From assembly GCF_963422355.1 (NCBI RefSeq), contig NC_085106.1, forward strand, positions 3,262,068-3,326,067: a DNA stretch of 64,000 nucleotides, given 5' to 3'. A program made the position numbers and the translations under genes. Origin of the DNA: Corticium candelabrum (taxonomy: Eukaryota; Porifera; Homoscleromorpha; Homosclerophorida; Plakinidae). The notes under the pieces are model-generated. The model made no database searches. It was not told where the DNA came from and was given only the letters and a program-made list of their open reading frames with translations. This document shows, in pieces, positions 22,480 through 34,850 of this stretch; position 1 is the stretch's first letter, and every line of letters starts with the position of its first letter.

Positions 22480-23235
22480 GTTCTTACCGATCATTCTGGA
22501 TTCTCTTTGCACTGATCACGCCCATAACTAGTATTTGATACCACCATCCACCTACTCTGTAGTAGAGCCATGCAGATCCTACTCCTAGCTCTTCTTATCA
22601 TGTATGAGCCGACGTCGACCTCAATGAGCCACACATTGCGCGCCATAGATATCATAAGCAGTCTGTCAGTATGTAGAGCGATTTCCATGTTGCACTAATT
22701 AGTTAATTTACTCGACGGTTTGACGTCATTTCAAACTCACATTATCGTGTTGACTGGTAAATTTCTTGATTGTAATTTCCCGTTAATGGTCAGGGCCGGT
22801 AATTACTATATATGTTTCTGCAGTGATCAGAAGTGTCTCTAGATTTGTAAAATTTTGGAGGCACAGTTTTGTTGTAGCAATTGTTCTGAAATCTGGCAAT
22901 TACGTCTCTGATAACTAGCCTCGAGCAAGTCTCTCCCGCCTTCGTCATTCCCGAGAGCCAGTAACTGATATCATTGAACGATAGAATTTTGATGGTATAT
23001 AATTTTTGAAATTTAATTTGGCTGTTATAGTAACGGGAATGATAACAGAAAGATGCCAAATTTTCCGCTGATCACGTCAATACGCATTTGCTATGTCGTT
23101 TGCTAATTATCTAATCAAAGTTAATCCAATAGACTCGGTCTTCCTAGTTAGGTGATCCAGGGCCATGCACTGGTGCCTAGAGTAGACATTCTACAAATGT
23201 AGTAAGTCTTCTTGGTGTCAGTTTGTGTGGCATAT
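22480..23235. other. Intergenic spacer between fold-back C and copy 5 promoter
   Basis: The sequence recurs after fold-backs D and E (TTGTTCTTACCGATCATTCTGG... and TGATATCATTGAACGATAG...). It contains a 42-codon frame (MQILLLALLIMYEPTSTSM) at 22571-22699, kept in a similar form at 37047, truncated at 28831. I see no gene I can support. Confidence 0.5.
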
Positions 23236-23239
23236 TATT

Positions 23240-23418
23240 AGACCACGACTCATCCAATGGTGACGCCCTGTCCTGTTGAACCGAGTATGCTGAGTCAACA
23301 CGTCTTGTGAAACCTGTACTACACTTTTGGTGCAGGAAGTTCAACATAGAGTCTGTTCGTCATGCATATATAGATAGACCTTCAAGTCGAAAACAGTTTA
23401 TTTCCTGTATTCACCGTG
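23240..23418 (+). promoter_or_regulatory. Conserved promoter block of copy 5
   Basis: It aligns with the blocks of copies 4, 6 and 7 from ACCACGACTCATCCAATGG. CATATATAGATAGACC gives a TATATAG box at about 23367, 52 bp before the ATG. A CCAAT motif is present at the start of the block. Initiation would fall near 23395. Confidence 0.6.
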
Positions 23419-24386
23419 ATGCGTGTGATTATGTTGTGGATGTCCGCCTACATGGCAGTGTCGTTGGTCAGCTTAGCGGAGATGTCTGTTGCACTGGCTG
23501 GATCGTCGACGCACCACAGTGTTGCAGAAAATCTTGTACGAATGGCTACAAGTTTGACAAGCTTCGCCACTAGCGAAATCGACTCCAGAAGAGCTTCTGA
23601 GCATACACAGATGGCACCAGACTTCGGCCAACACGCAAGAACAATGCGATTAAGCGAATACAGCCCGTATTCGAGCAACCCCTACGACCTCGGGCCCATC
23701 AATCAATGCAGCTATCCTCAACTGCATGCGTGCAATTTCGAGAGCGGTTATACTGTTACTGAGTACGCAGCTCGAGTTTTTCGACCAGCCAACAGTATAC
23801 TCAATGAGATGAGTGAAAAGATTTCTTCAGTTCTGTCGTCCGGATGCACCAAGACTTGGATGAACTTCATGTGCAAAGCCTTGGTTGGGCCACGATGCAT
23901 TTCAAACACAGCAGTTCGTTACCAGACCAACAACTATGACGTAAGCATTCAAATCCAGTAGTTGATATCATGCAGTTGTCAATACGAGGGATGTCGCACT
24001 AATTAATTAATATGCTCGACCATTTGACGTCATCATTTCAAAATCATATTATCGTGTTGACTGGTAAATTTTTTGGTTGCATATAATTTCTCGTTGATAG
24101 TCAGAGGCGTACATAGGTTTCTGCAGTAATGGAGGAGTATCTAAATTGATATTTACTACAAATGCATGCATATAAGGGTTTTTGAGTTGGACGATAATGT
24201 TCAAATGGAAGCCAATTGAGGCGCGAGATATAAATTTGATAAGCCAATGCATGCATGACTGTCATTGGTGTGCGAAACATATGATAATTGATTGATCAAC
24301 CGACTAAGTTACAGAATGACAGACATTAAGTGTTTTGCCACAAACATATCCCCGACTGGAAGCCCTGTGAACTAATGCAATATGCA

Positions 24387-24433
<47 letters not shown>

Positions 24434-24735
24434 CAGACTCGAGTGCAGCTTATCCAGAACCTACAACTACAAGAGACAGTTGTATTCTAGAGCTGAGACA
24501 AATTCTTGAATATTCAAATATATTGGCCTTCGCAATATGTCATTCAATATTTGAACCTTTATTGTATTTTGCGCATGCGTAGAAGAATTAAGCCTCGTCA
24601 AATTTGAAACAATCAAGTTTAGACGTCGTTGCTAGCTGATTTCTTAGTATATTGGGATTTTATCTATAATTATAGTGCAACTCTACGTATTGTCCAGATT
24701 AAAAGTTGAAACGGCTCTAATCAACGTTCTAATTC

Positions 24736-24782
<47 letters not shown>

Positions 24783-24824
24783 GCGGATATGTGTTATCTG
24801 TGTTATTTTAAAAAATTTAAAAAA

Positions 24825-24859
<35 letters not shown>

Positions 24860-26236
24860 GTGGCGGATTCCGGAAATAATGTCACAACGAATATCCGATG
24901 TTTATTTCATACATTCGTCTCAACCCTAGTCATAACTGATTGTCTTATGTCTTCGTGTTTAGTAGAGTCCATCTAGAGCATGGGAAAACACAGTCTGTTT
25001 TAGAGATGCTTAATTAATTAATTAAACCATTACATGCATGCTACGTCTATTTAGACAGTAGTAATCTATAAAACTAATAATAATTAATAAATGATATTAA
25101 TATTATTAGCAATATTATTATATATGTAGAAATTTTGGGAACGTCAAACCAACCAGCTTTCCGCCTATCCCAACCTGACTGGCATGCGCGTTCGACGATA
25201 CCTCGACCCGATCCAATGTCGTTTGTATGTGATAGATATGATAAGCGACTGTTCAACCAACTCACTTACAGAATGACATCATTATTGGCATTTTCTGGGT
25301 GTTTTGCCGTAGATAAAAATTGTCATCCCTATTAATCTATTTTATTGCTATAATCAATTATTTCTTATCATTAGTATCATTGTATTGGTTGGTAAGTCGC
25401 CACTAACATTATTAAATAATGAAAGAGATTGTATTGAATTTTCAATGCAACTAATGTTTCTTCGACGGCAATATTTTCAAAAAACATTTGTTATCTACTC
25501 ATTAGATTTGTCGCCAAGTATTTTCATCATGTCCAGTAAACTCAACCACTAGCAGCACTTTCTGTCAAGCTATCGCGACAAAAATTACTATATACCCTGC
25601 AGGAATATTTTCTCTAACCAGCTGCCGATTTTTGAACATCGACGGGTGCGTGAATACTCTCCCGTCACCGGACTGGCTTGCTGCCCTATTAGAACACCAA
25701 ACACAGTCAAGTTCTTTTGACGACAGAGCAAGAGCACTATCCCTCTCGGGCAGTTGCAAGATCAATTACATCAAACTATCTTGCACTCATCCTACATGCG
25801 GATCTAATGGACGTCTACAAGGTTACCGAAGCTCAACTCAATGCAACGGCGTCGCAAACTGGTGATGCATTTGTACACAAATGTGAATGATGAGTTCGTA
25901 TAGTAATCGACGTGTTACTCTAGCATCAGAGACAACGCATCGCGAAAGCTTTTTTCTGATGCCAATCTATGTCACTCTTTGGCAACTCTAAAGAAGTCGA
26001 GCACCTGCTCTGGAAAAAATGAATCGTGCACGTCGGGAGTTTCTAATACTAAAATGTCATACTCATCGGTTTCTCCTAAAGTCGTTCAATCATCCACGCC
26101 AGCGATTGCAACAGAAGATCAACGAAGAAAGCCTGGATCATCCAGGTCGGGAGCTTCTATCACTACCTACTACGTTGGAATCTGTATAGCATGGTCTGTG
26201 TTGGTACTCGTTGAAAACTGGTCGTCGTCGCACTGA
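23419..26236 (+). CDS. Array copy 5: Frizzled-CRD-like protein with expanded linker, 3 exons
   Basis: Exons 23419-23940, 25506-25861 and 25924-26236 (TGA) give 396 residues. Splice sites match the family (GAC|GTAAGC; TCATTAG|ATTTGT; CTG|GTGATG; CTCTAG|CATCAG). The exon 1 helix region reads AARVFRPANSILNEM, the copy 5/7 type, instead of the VARVLQQYNSLLNEM type of copies 4 and 6. Exon 3 carries about 37 extra residues (SPKVVQSSTPAIATEDQRRK) between ESCTSG and the hydrophobic tail YYVGICIAWSVLVLVENW; this Ser/Thr/Pro-rich insert looks like an extended extracellular stalk. The tail and post-stop region resemble copy 1 rather than copies 4, 6 and 7. Apparently intact. Confidence 0.8.
24391..24431. 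repeat. (AT)n in intron 1 of copy 5
   Basis: Pure AT tract; two more follow at about 24740-24780 and 24830-24857. All lie in an intron segment duplicated at 40.3-41.2 kb in copy 7. Confidence 0.9.
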
Positions 26237-27038
26237 GTAAGACAGACAGACTCAACGGTAAGCTACTCTCAGATACGTTCATAAACACCATTTACATTTT
26301 ATAACTGACCATTTGCTCTGTGTATAGTGTGGCTACGGCTGGCAATCAAGCTCACTCGCTGCTTAGAATGTAAACATACTACATGTAGACTTAATTATTG
26401 CGTAATCTTTTGCTGTATTCTACTTCTGCCAGTTTCTCTGACACATGTCCGTTGCGTTGCGTGTATTGCAAATTAATTGTTAGTATTATTGTTCAAACCT
26501 TGACTTTACTAAGCTTTTAATAAGTGCCACAGATCTTCTTCAACGCCTGTATACAACACCTATTCATGCATGCATACAGAGAGTTTTGCTTGGGTACTTT
26601 GGTGCTATTGATGCAGTAGAAAACTTCTAATAAACTATCTAATGGGAGAAGACCTACTTAGTAAGGGGTATTCTTGCTAAACCTCGTGTTGTGGAACGAA
26701 TTGAATCCCTTCCTCTCTTGTACTTTTGGTCGAAGTTTGCCAAACCATGTTGGCAGCTGTTGACCGCGGACAGCTCCGCTCTGACACACAACGTTGTGCT
26801 AGTGAATACCTCGGTCCCTAGCTGTGTAGGTACACAAGACGCTACCTTTACCGTAGATGAACCGGTTGGAGGGGAAATGCTACGAATATAGACTAAGGAC
26901 TACAACTGTGGTGACGAAGTATACAGACTCGTTTGTTGTCTAGGAAAAATCGAGACACAATTAAAGCATCGAAACCATCAACCTACTACAAGTAGTAGAC
27001 TGCGCGCTTTCACGGGCACGCTAGATGTAGTGTACACG

Positions 27039-27193
27039 CAGGGCCGGATCCAGACGGGGTTCACGGGGTTGCAACCCCTCTTTTCCAATGGGGGTGGTTC
27101 AATAATTTTATTAGAAAAGAGAAAATTAGTAATGCTATAAATATCTGCTACCAGGTGAACCCCCTCTTTCAAAAATTCCTGGATCCGGCCCTG
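27039..27193 (-). mobile_element. MITE (copy m3) with 5-bp target duplication
   Basis: CAGGGCCGGATCCAG ... CTGGATCCGGCCCTG flanked by ACACG on both sides. The empty site GTGTACACGGTACC is preserved in the sister arms, so the 5-bp duplication is directly shown. Confidence 0.9.
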
Positions 27194-27765
27194 ACACGGT
27201 ACCGTACAAGGGTGGGCGTGGTACTCCATAGCAGGTCACATTTCTTCATTTGCATGACGTCGCACAACTCACCAAGTGAACAGACATACACATCCACCGT
27301 TTTCGACGCCTTCTGAACTCTATTTGGAGTCAACTGAACTAAACTCTATTTGAAGTCAACTCAAATGATTTGCTCAACTCAACTCAATTAATTAACTCAA
27401 CTAATAATGTAGAATAGTGTGCGGCTACAACTGAAAGAACATGGTCATAGCTAGTCAGCTACAGCTAGCTAGAGCTAGTTACTAAGTAGACGACTATGTC
27501 AATGTTAGGTATAGCTACTTGAGTCAATAGTGCTAAACAATGATTGTAGAGTTCTATCGTGTCACTCGATGATCTGTGGGCTGTCATTGTCGACGCGTCC
27601 GTTCATATCTGCAGTCAAGCTGCGTGACGAGAAGACACCAGCAACTTGGATTGTGGAAGATAGAAACACAATTGGTAGTTTCGTGCACGTGTCCGACAAA
27701 ATGAGGAAATTTGACCTGCTATAGAGTATCACGCCCACCCTTGTAAGGTACCGTGTACTACAAAT

Positions 27766-27927
27766 CGGGGCCGGATCCAGGAATTTTTGAAAGAGGGGTT
27801 CACCGTTAGCAGGTATTTATAGCATTACTAATTTCTCTTTTCTAATAAAACTATATAAAATTATTGAACTAGGCCTATTGGAAAAGAGGGGGTTGCAATC
27901 CCCTAAACCCCTCTGGATCCGGCTCTG
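27766..27927 (+). mobile_element. MITE (copy m4)
   Basis: 162 bp in the right arm of fold-back D, with decayed ends (CGGGGCCGGATCC, GGATCCGGCTCTG). Same insertion point as m2 in copy C. Confidence 0.85.
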
Positions 27928-28739
27928 CATGTAGTGTGCCCGTGAAAGCGTGCGGTCTACTACTTGTAGTCTATAGCTATAGGTTGACGGTTTGGATGTT
28001 TTAATTGTGTCTCGATTTTCCCTAGACAACGAACGAGTCTGTATACTTCGTCACCACAGTTGCCAACTCGGCGATCCGCTAGTGCGGAGCCTATCTATGT
28101 ACCTAGATATTCGTAGCATTTCCCCTCCAACCGGTTCATCTACTGTAAAGGTAGCGTGTTGTGTGCAATGCACGTACCTACACAGCTAGGGACCGCGGTA
28201 TTCACTAGCACAACGTTGTGTGTTAGAGCGGAGTTGTCAAGAGCTGCCAACGTGGTTTGGTATGTGACGGAAAGTAAACTGAAAACAAACACCTGTTTGT
28301 GTGTTGGAAATGGAGACATGCGTTCGAATGGAAGCCCCGCTGAGATCCCCGCTGTGTCTAATGTCTTCGGTCGTTTCAATTGTCTATTCATGTTAGAAAT
28401 TGAATAAGCGAACTGCGCGTTCAAGTTTCTAGTTTTAAGCACATAGGTTCTTGAAAATCAAAATTTAAAAAATAAATCTAAACATCACAAGAATCAAACA
28501 TCCAAAGAGGAAAAACAATTTTACAAAAAATAAAAAGGAGAATAAAGAATAAAAATTATAAATTAAAATTTAAAATTTAAAATTTAATAAATACAAAAAT
28601 TTACATACGAATGCAAGTAAAATTAAAAATTAAAAATTGAAAAATTAAATAAAAATAAATAAAAATTGAAAATTCAAAAACAAAAACATAAAAATTGAAA
28701 TTTAGAAAATTTAATAGCCGGACCATCCATTGACCTATT

Positions 28740-30010
28740 GTTCTTACCGATCATTCTGGATGCTCTTTTGCGCTGACCACGCCCATAACTAGTATTTGAT
28801 ACCACCACCCACCTACTCTGTAGTAGAGCCATGCAGATCCTACTCCTAGCTCTTCTTATCATGGACGAGCCGACGTCGACCTCAATGAGCCACACATGGC
28901 GCCCATAGATATTCTAAGCAGTCTGTCAGTATGTAGAGCGATTTCCATGTTGCACTAATTAGTTAATTTGCTCGACGGTTTGACGTCATTTCAAACTCAT
29001 ATTATCGTGTTGACTGGTAAATTTCTTGATTGTAATTTCCCGTTAATGGTCAGGGACGGTAATTACTATATATGTTTCTGCAGTGATCAGAAGTGTCTAT
29101 AGATTTGTAAAATTATTTATCACAAATGCATGGATATGAAGGCTGAATTCATCTATTTTTGAAAATATTGGAACGTGACAGACTTCACACCTTGTCATAT
29201 ATAATATAAATGCAAGTATGGGAGATCTAGTCAGATTCTGTGCAGTTCACCTCACACCCCTCCCCAGCCAGAAATAATATATTGAACACGCCTACTACAA
29301 GGGCCAGTAGTACGTGCATGTATCTAGGGTTGAGACAGATGTTCTAATATTTGAATATTTTGGCATTCAAAAAAAAGAACAAAGGAGAGTGCTACCCGGT
29401 CGCTTGAGGATTATCTCTTAATTTTATCCCCCCCCTATTCCTAGTGGTCACGCTAAGCCCCTGGCTGAAGCCATTGTTACCAAGACAGCAATATTGTTTC
29501 TATGGCAACAAAATTTTAAGTTTCCGTGGTAGTTTTTGTAGTAGTTTATTGCAATATGATGAGTTTCAATGAACATTGCTAACAAATTTTGTCAATAAAA
29601 TCCTATATTTTAAAATTTTAAATAGCAACATATAGTTTTTAAGTTTCGAAGGTACAGTTTTGTTGTAGCAGTTGTTCTGAAATCTGGCAATTACGTCTCT
29701 GATAACTAGACTCGAGCCAGTCTCTCCCCGCCTTCGTCAACTGATATCATTGAACGATAGAATTTTGATAGTTTATAATTTTGAAATTTAATTTGGCTGT
29801 TATAGTAATGGGAATGATAACAGAAAGATGCAAAAGTTTCCGCTGATCACGTCAATACGCATTTGCTATGTCGTTTGTTAATCAAAGCTAGTCTAATAGA
29901 CTCGGTCTTCTTAGTTAGGTGCTCCAGGCCCATGCACTGGTGCCTATAGTAGACATTCTACAAATATAGTAATCTAACTAAGTCTTCCTGGTGTCAGTTT
30001 GTGTGGCATA
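28740..30010. other. Intergenic spacer between fold-back D and copy 6
   Basis: Homologous to 36956-37918 (before the insertion upstream of copy 7) and partly to 22480-23235. It contains no supported gene. Confidence 0.6.
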
Positions 30011-30011
30011 T

Positions 30012-30183
30012 CATTAGACCACGACTCATCCAATGGTGACGCCCTGTGTTGAACCGAGTATGCTTAGTCAACACGTCTTGTGAAACCTATACTACACTTT
30101 TGATGCAAGAAGTTCAACATAGAGTCATGCATATCTAGATAGATAGACCTTCAAGTCGAAAACAGTTTAGTTCAGTCACCGCC
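30012..30183 (+). promoter_or_regulatory. Promoter block of copy 6, separated from its exon
   Basis: The family promoter block (ACCACGACTCATCCAATGG to CCTTCAAGTCGAAAACAG) is present, but the start codon and signal-peptide sequence that should follow are missing. A TIR element begins at 30191 instead. Confidence 0.6.
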
Positions 30184-30190
30184 TACTGCA

Positions 30191-31313
30191 GTGTTCTCCC
30201 CAAAATATCTCAAAGGCGTGGCCGTGTAGGCGTGGCTAAATGGAAACGTACTTGTGGGTGTGGTTGCTTCAAACGTGGGCGTGGTCATCTGAGTGGGGTT
30301 TCCTGGCTTTGCGATGCAGTGCTATAGCAACATAGGGTGCTTGTGTTTGGTCTAAAATTTTAGCTGTACAACAATTCTATGCGTTGACAGAGTACAACAC
30401 AATACAAGCACGATACAAGCAAGCTATCATTAGTCCCGCTTTTCATCCGGGCTACTGTTAATCTGCATGTCGAAAACCTGCGCCTCCCAATTACTCCAAG
30501 CCAATACAAATCACAAAATCGATTGTAATAGCTTTCATTAGTAACGTAGCACTAGTAGACAAGTTCACTAAGCAGTCGGTGACAATTTTCCATGCTGATA
30601 TCGACGCTAGAGACGTGCGCAGCGTATCGGCATGCTCGCCGAGATCTACAAGATTTTCGAAACCGCGAACGTGTCCACACTAACCTGAGCAATGCTGTCG
30701 CTAACTTTGGCTTTGGGCCGATGCCGTTCAAGCACGTTTTGGCGTGTGTAATCAGAGCATTGTCTTACATCCTGCGTAGGGTAACGCCTCCCAGATCGGC
30801 TTCCGTAGGTGCCAAAAACGCCACTAGAAGAACGAAAAATTGGGCTATCACTTCAACAACACAATTTGACGCATTGATGTACTTTGTCTTGCAACTTCGT
30901 ATTCTCTCAACGCATCAATATCGACTGCACGGCACAAACGGCTGCCGAGGGCGTGACTCACATAAGGATTGGAATGTGGGCGAATACGCCATAAAATGAC
31001 GTGGGATCGGATTCGAAACAACGTCATAAGTATATTTTGAACATAGCGGTCTCTATGACGTTGCTTTTGGACTTTCCACAACAACAACAGATGTTCTATT
31101 CGTCTAGACGAGAACCCAAACCACTGGTCTCCCATTTCTTGCCTAACACCTAGATAGTAAGGCGTGACAGGCATAAATCAAGGCGTGGCGGGCATAAGTC
31201 AAGGCGTGGTGGCGTTAGCCAAGGGCCTAGGGATGGCGGGATTGGGTGTGTCCTTGTAAAATCTAGCCAAGGCGTGGCGGGCCGCCACGTCTTGAGATGC
31301 CTGGGGAGAACAC
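30191..31313. mobile_element. TIR element inserted in exon 1 of copy 6
   Basis: 1,123 bp with inverted ends GTGTTCTCCCCAAAATATCTC and GAGATGCCTGGGGAGAACAC. It is flanked by TACTGCA (30184-30190) and TACTGGA (31314-31320), a 7-bp duplication with one mismatch. Subterminal GGCGTGGC-rich repeats are seen near both ends. No transposase is recognised; the 135-codon frame at 30592 has no known motif. The ends resemble hAT-type elements (inference). Confidence 0.8.
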
Positions 31314-32960
31314 TACTGGATTGGGTGGATCGTCGACGTACCACGGTGTTGCAGAAAATCTTGTACGAATGGCTACAAGTTTGACAAGCTTCGCCACTAG
31401 CGAAATCGACTCCAGAAGAGCTTCTGAGCATACACAGATGGCATCAGACCTCGGCCAACACGCAAGAACAATGCGATTTAGCGAATACAGCCCGTATTCG
31501 AGCAACCCCTACGATCTCAGGCCCATCAATCAATGCAGCTACCCTCAACTGCATGCGTGCAATTTCGAGAGCGGTTATACTGTTCCCGAGTACGTAGCTC
31601 GAGCTCTTCAACAATACAACAGTTTACTCAACGAGATGCATGAAACGATTTCTTCAGTTATGTCGTCCGGATGCACCAAGACTTGGATGAACTTCATGTG
31701 CAAAGCCACCATTGGCCCACAATGCATTTCAAACACAACAGTTCGTTACCAGACCAACAACTATGACGTAAGCAATGAAATCCAGTAGTCGATATCATGC
31801 AGTTGTCAGTACGAGGGATGTCGCACTAATTAATATGCTCGACCGTTTGACGTCATCATTTCAAAATCATATTATCGTGTTGACTGGTAATGGCATCTTT
31901 CCATGATGTATTTGGCGACAGGCAAATTGACAGCGAACGAACGTGATAACTGGTTATGTAACGTATGTCAATGCTAGTCTCGACGCTAGGCCATCTTCGC
32001 CTTACGTGGTGGAGTAACGCGCGCAATAATTATTATGCGTAGGGTTCACATGACCGGAAACGAAGTTGCCACCGTAACTTGGTAACTAGGGACACCCGAC
32101 AAACTAGTTTGTCACGTGACGGAATTCTCATGTTATGATTGGTTGTTGAAACATTAAGTATGCAATTAAATTAGCTTAATAATTATTGCTTGGCAGTGCC
32201 TGTAAAGTCAGTTAGTAATGTCGTTTGTATGTGAGACATATGATAATCGACTGTTCAACCAACACACTTACAGAATGACATCACTGTTGGCATTTTTCTG
32301 GGTGTTTTGCCGTAGATAAAATTGTTATCCCTATTAATCTATTTTATTGCTATAATCAATTATTTCTTATCATTAGTATATCATTGTATTGTTTGGTAAG
32401 TCGCCACTAACATTATTAAAGAGATTGTATTGAAGTTTCAATGCAACTAATATTTCTTTCGTTGACGGGAATATTTTCAAAAAAACATTTGTTATCTACT
32501 CATTAGATTTGTCGCCAAGTATTTTCATCATGTCCATTACGCTCAACCACTAGCAGCACTTTATGTCAAATTGTCACGCGAGCAATGAGATACCCTGCAG
32601 GAACATTTTCTCTAACCAGCTGCCGAGTTTTGAACATCGACGGGTGCGCGAATACTTTCCCGTCACCGGACTGGCTTGCTGCCCTATTAGAACGTCAAAC
32701 ACAGTCAAGTTCTCTTGACGACGGAGCAAGAGCACTATCCCTCTCGGGCAGTTGCAAGATCAATTACATCAAACTATCTTGCACTCATCCTACATGCGGA
32801 TCTAATGGACGTCTACAAGGTTACCTAAGCTCAACTCAATGCCACAACGTCGCAAACTGGTGAGACCAAATATTTTTAATGCTCGGATATCTAGACCGCA
32901 TGCCTCATACAATGGTCAGTAGCTACACAAATGATGCTGATACCAAAAGGAACAGCCGCT

Positions 32961-33059
<99 letters not shown>

Positions 33060-33472
33060 TATTATAGACTCATATACTCTGCACGTATGCATATTATGTT
33101 TTTACAGCAAGCGTATTACATTTGCGCATGAGCACATCGCATTTATTTCTATTTCGATCTAATTAAAAAACTGCGGATCTATACATCAAGTAATTTAATT
33201 AACTGGTCTGGCCTAAAGCGTATTTTTGTGCACATTTACTGTGACTGATGAGTGCGCATTAGTAATTGACTTGTTGCTTTAGCATCAGTGACAGCGAAAC
33301 TCGAAAGCTTTTTTCTACTGTCAATCTATGTGACGATTTGGGGACGCTAAAGCATTCGAGCGTTTGTGCTGGAGAAACCGAATCGTGCACGTCGGGAGCT
33401 GCTAGCACTACTTACTACGTTGGGATTTCTATTGCATGGTCGATGTTGGCTCTCATCAAGAACTGCTTGTAA
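31297..33472 (+). pseudogene. Array copy 6: family gene lacking start and signal peptide
   Basis: Exon 1 remnant 31314-31767, exon 2 32507-32859 and exon 3 33283-33472 (TAA) keep all splice sites and frames of the family. Relative to copies 4 and 7 the first ~24 codons, including ATG and the hydrophobic leader, were removed by the element at 30191-31313 plus a deletion of flanking exon. The element's right terminus offers an in-frame ATG at 31297 (MPGENTTGLGGSSTY), but the product would have no signal peptide and could not be secreted. All downstream cysteines and the hydrophobic tail remain, so loss is recent. It is called a pseudogene; a cytosolic product or a trans-spliced leader cannot be excluded. 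Confidence 0.75.
32962..33056. repeat. Compound (AT)n-(AC)n microsatellite in intron 2 of copy 6
   Basis: About 43 bp AT followed by about 52 bp AC. Confidence 0.95.
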
Positions 33473-34104
33473 GTCCAACAAAGAGATATTCAACAGTGAG
33501 TTATTCACAGACATCTATCTAACTCATATTGCATTGCGACTTACATTAATTTCTTTGATTTTTTGCTGTTAGAGTGTGGCTGAGTGCGGCTGGCTATAAA
33601 AAAAACTCTTTTTTACTGCGTATTGGAAACACGAGGAATGCGTGTAGACTCAACTAGTGTTAATCTCTTGCTGCCTTCTGTTGTTTGTCTAGCCAATGTT
33701 TGTTACAAGTAGTCAGCGTTGTAATTGCTTCAATTATTACGAATAGATGTTAGCAGGGAAAACTTCTTGCCAATTTGGCTTTGCTGGTAATGATCTTAGC
33801 TACTTAAAAGTTTTAGAATATAATTTGGGACTTAAGCAATGTAACTGCAGATATACCGTTATTAACTACTATAACGCTACTCAAAAGACCGGGTCTCGAA
33901 GTGTCCGATCAAAAGCCTTAAAGGCTGATCCACGTGTCCCGGATACCTATGGTATATCAAGCTATATATTTTATATTTTGTTTTTTAAATTTTTATTTTT
34001 TATTTTTAGACACATACACGTGTGTGAAACATCAACATATACTAAGTGAGCAAGTCCCAAAGAGAGTCACTAGAAGAATGCAGTTGCATAGTATACAACC
34101 GCGC

Positions 34105-34455
34105 TCTAAACGAGCATTAAATAAATAACCAGAGTTTCACAGATAATTGTTCAATGAGGTTCTGGAAGGCTTGAGAAAGGGATGTTGTGTTACAGGTGAT
34201 AGTCTCCAACGCGATGATCTCTACAGTCTTCAAGCTTGAAGGTGTCCAATAACCTAGGGTCTCCAAAGCCAGAGGGAAGAACTCTCCGCCAGCAGCAGCA
34301 ATGATATCGTCATGGTAGGCATCTTTTCCATTTCACTCGCCAATGCGGTGGCACCAGCACCGGTTGCAGCGGCAACGATGTAGCTGGGTTGGAGGGAATT
34401 TCTAACAGTCAAGTCAAAGAAAGCAGGTTTTCCATTGGTAAATCAGGATGCTAAA
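34105..34455 (-). pseudogene. Retroelement C-terminal fragment (copy r3)
   Basis: Minus-strand homologue of r2 within the same duplicated unit, at the same distance after the gene. Its frame is likewise broken. Confidence 0.65.
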
Positions 34456-34468
34456 TGTCACCTGGTCG

Positions 34469-34697
34469 ATGAAGATCTCGGCCACCTATTTTCTGTTCCT
34501 TCTTTACTCCACTATTGTCGGTGTGAAGGGCGTGCCAGACAATAAGACATTGATGCCAGCTGGCGGTCTCAGCGGTTCACTCTTAGCCTCGCAAGCCAGG
34601 CTCTTCCGCGCAGTCGCTGAGCTAAACGCACGTGAATCACACGAGGAGGAGGAGCTTTTGCCGGAATTGCTCCAGCTTTCGAGAACGTCATAGTGAC
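34469..34697 (+). pseudogene. Orphan secreted-protein first exon (copy s2)
   Basis: Frame MKISATYFLFLLYSTIVGVK (signal peptide), then GVPDNKTLMPAGGLSGSLLA, ARLFRAVAELNARESHEEEE and LLPELLQLSRTS, stopping at TAG 34691, seven bases before a GTAAGA donor. In s1 the same position reads AGTAAC and is open. Thus s2 lost the end of the exon and s1 the middle. The protein is unrecognised; the acidic EEEE region and leader suggest a small secreted precursor. Confidence 0.5.
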
Positions 34698-34850
34698 GTA
34701 AGACCCCGGATCCTTTTTCATTGGATAAGGCTAATTCGATTAGCTAATCATGTAGGTATGAAAGTTGATCGACATGGCTTCACGCACTTGCTTGTTTTGC
34801 GCGAAGTACATAGTTGACATCGCTTCTAGTACGTATCTAGACAGCTCAGC

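Larger units (their letters stand above)
26737..28735. mobile_element. Fold-back element (copy D), left arm truncated
   Basis: The left arm begins abruptly at TTTGCCAAACCATGTTGG, lacking the AT-rich terminal part. The loop and full right arm end with CCGGACCATCCATTGACC. A MITE is inserted in each arm (27039-27193 and 27766-27927). The right-arm insertion is shared with copy C. Confidence 0.8.

Noticed and set aside
30592-30999. 135-codon frame inside the copy 6 insertion
   Set aside because: No transposase motif; the opposite strand also has a 108-codon frame and neither shows family features.
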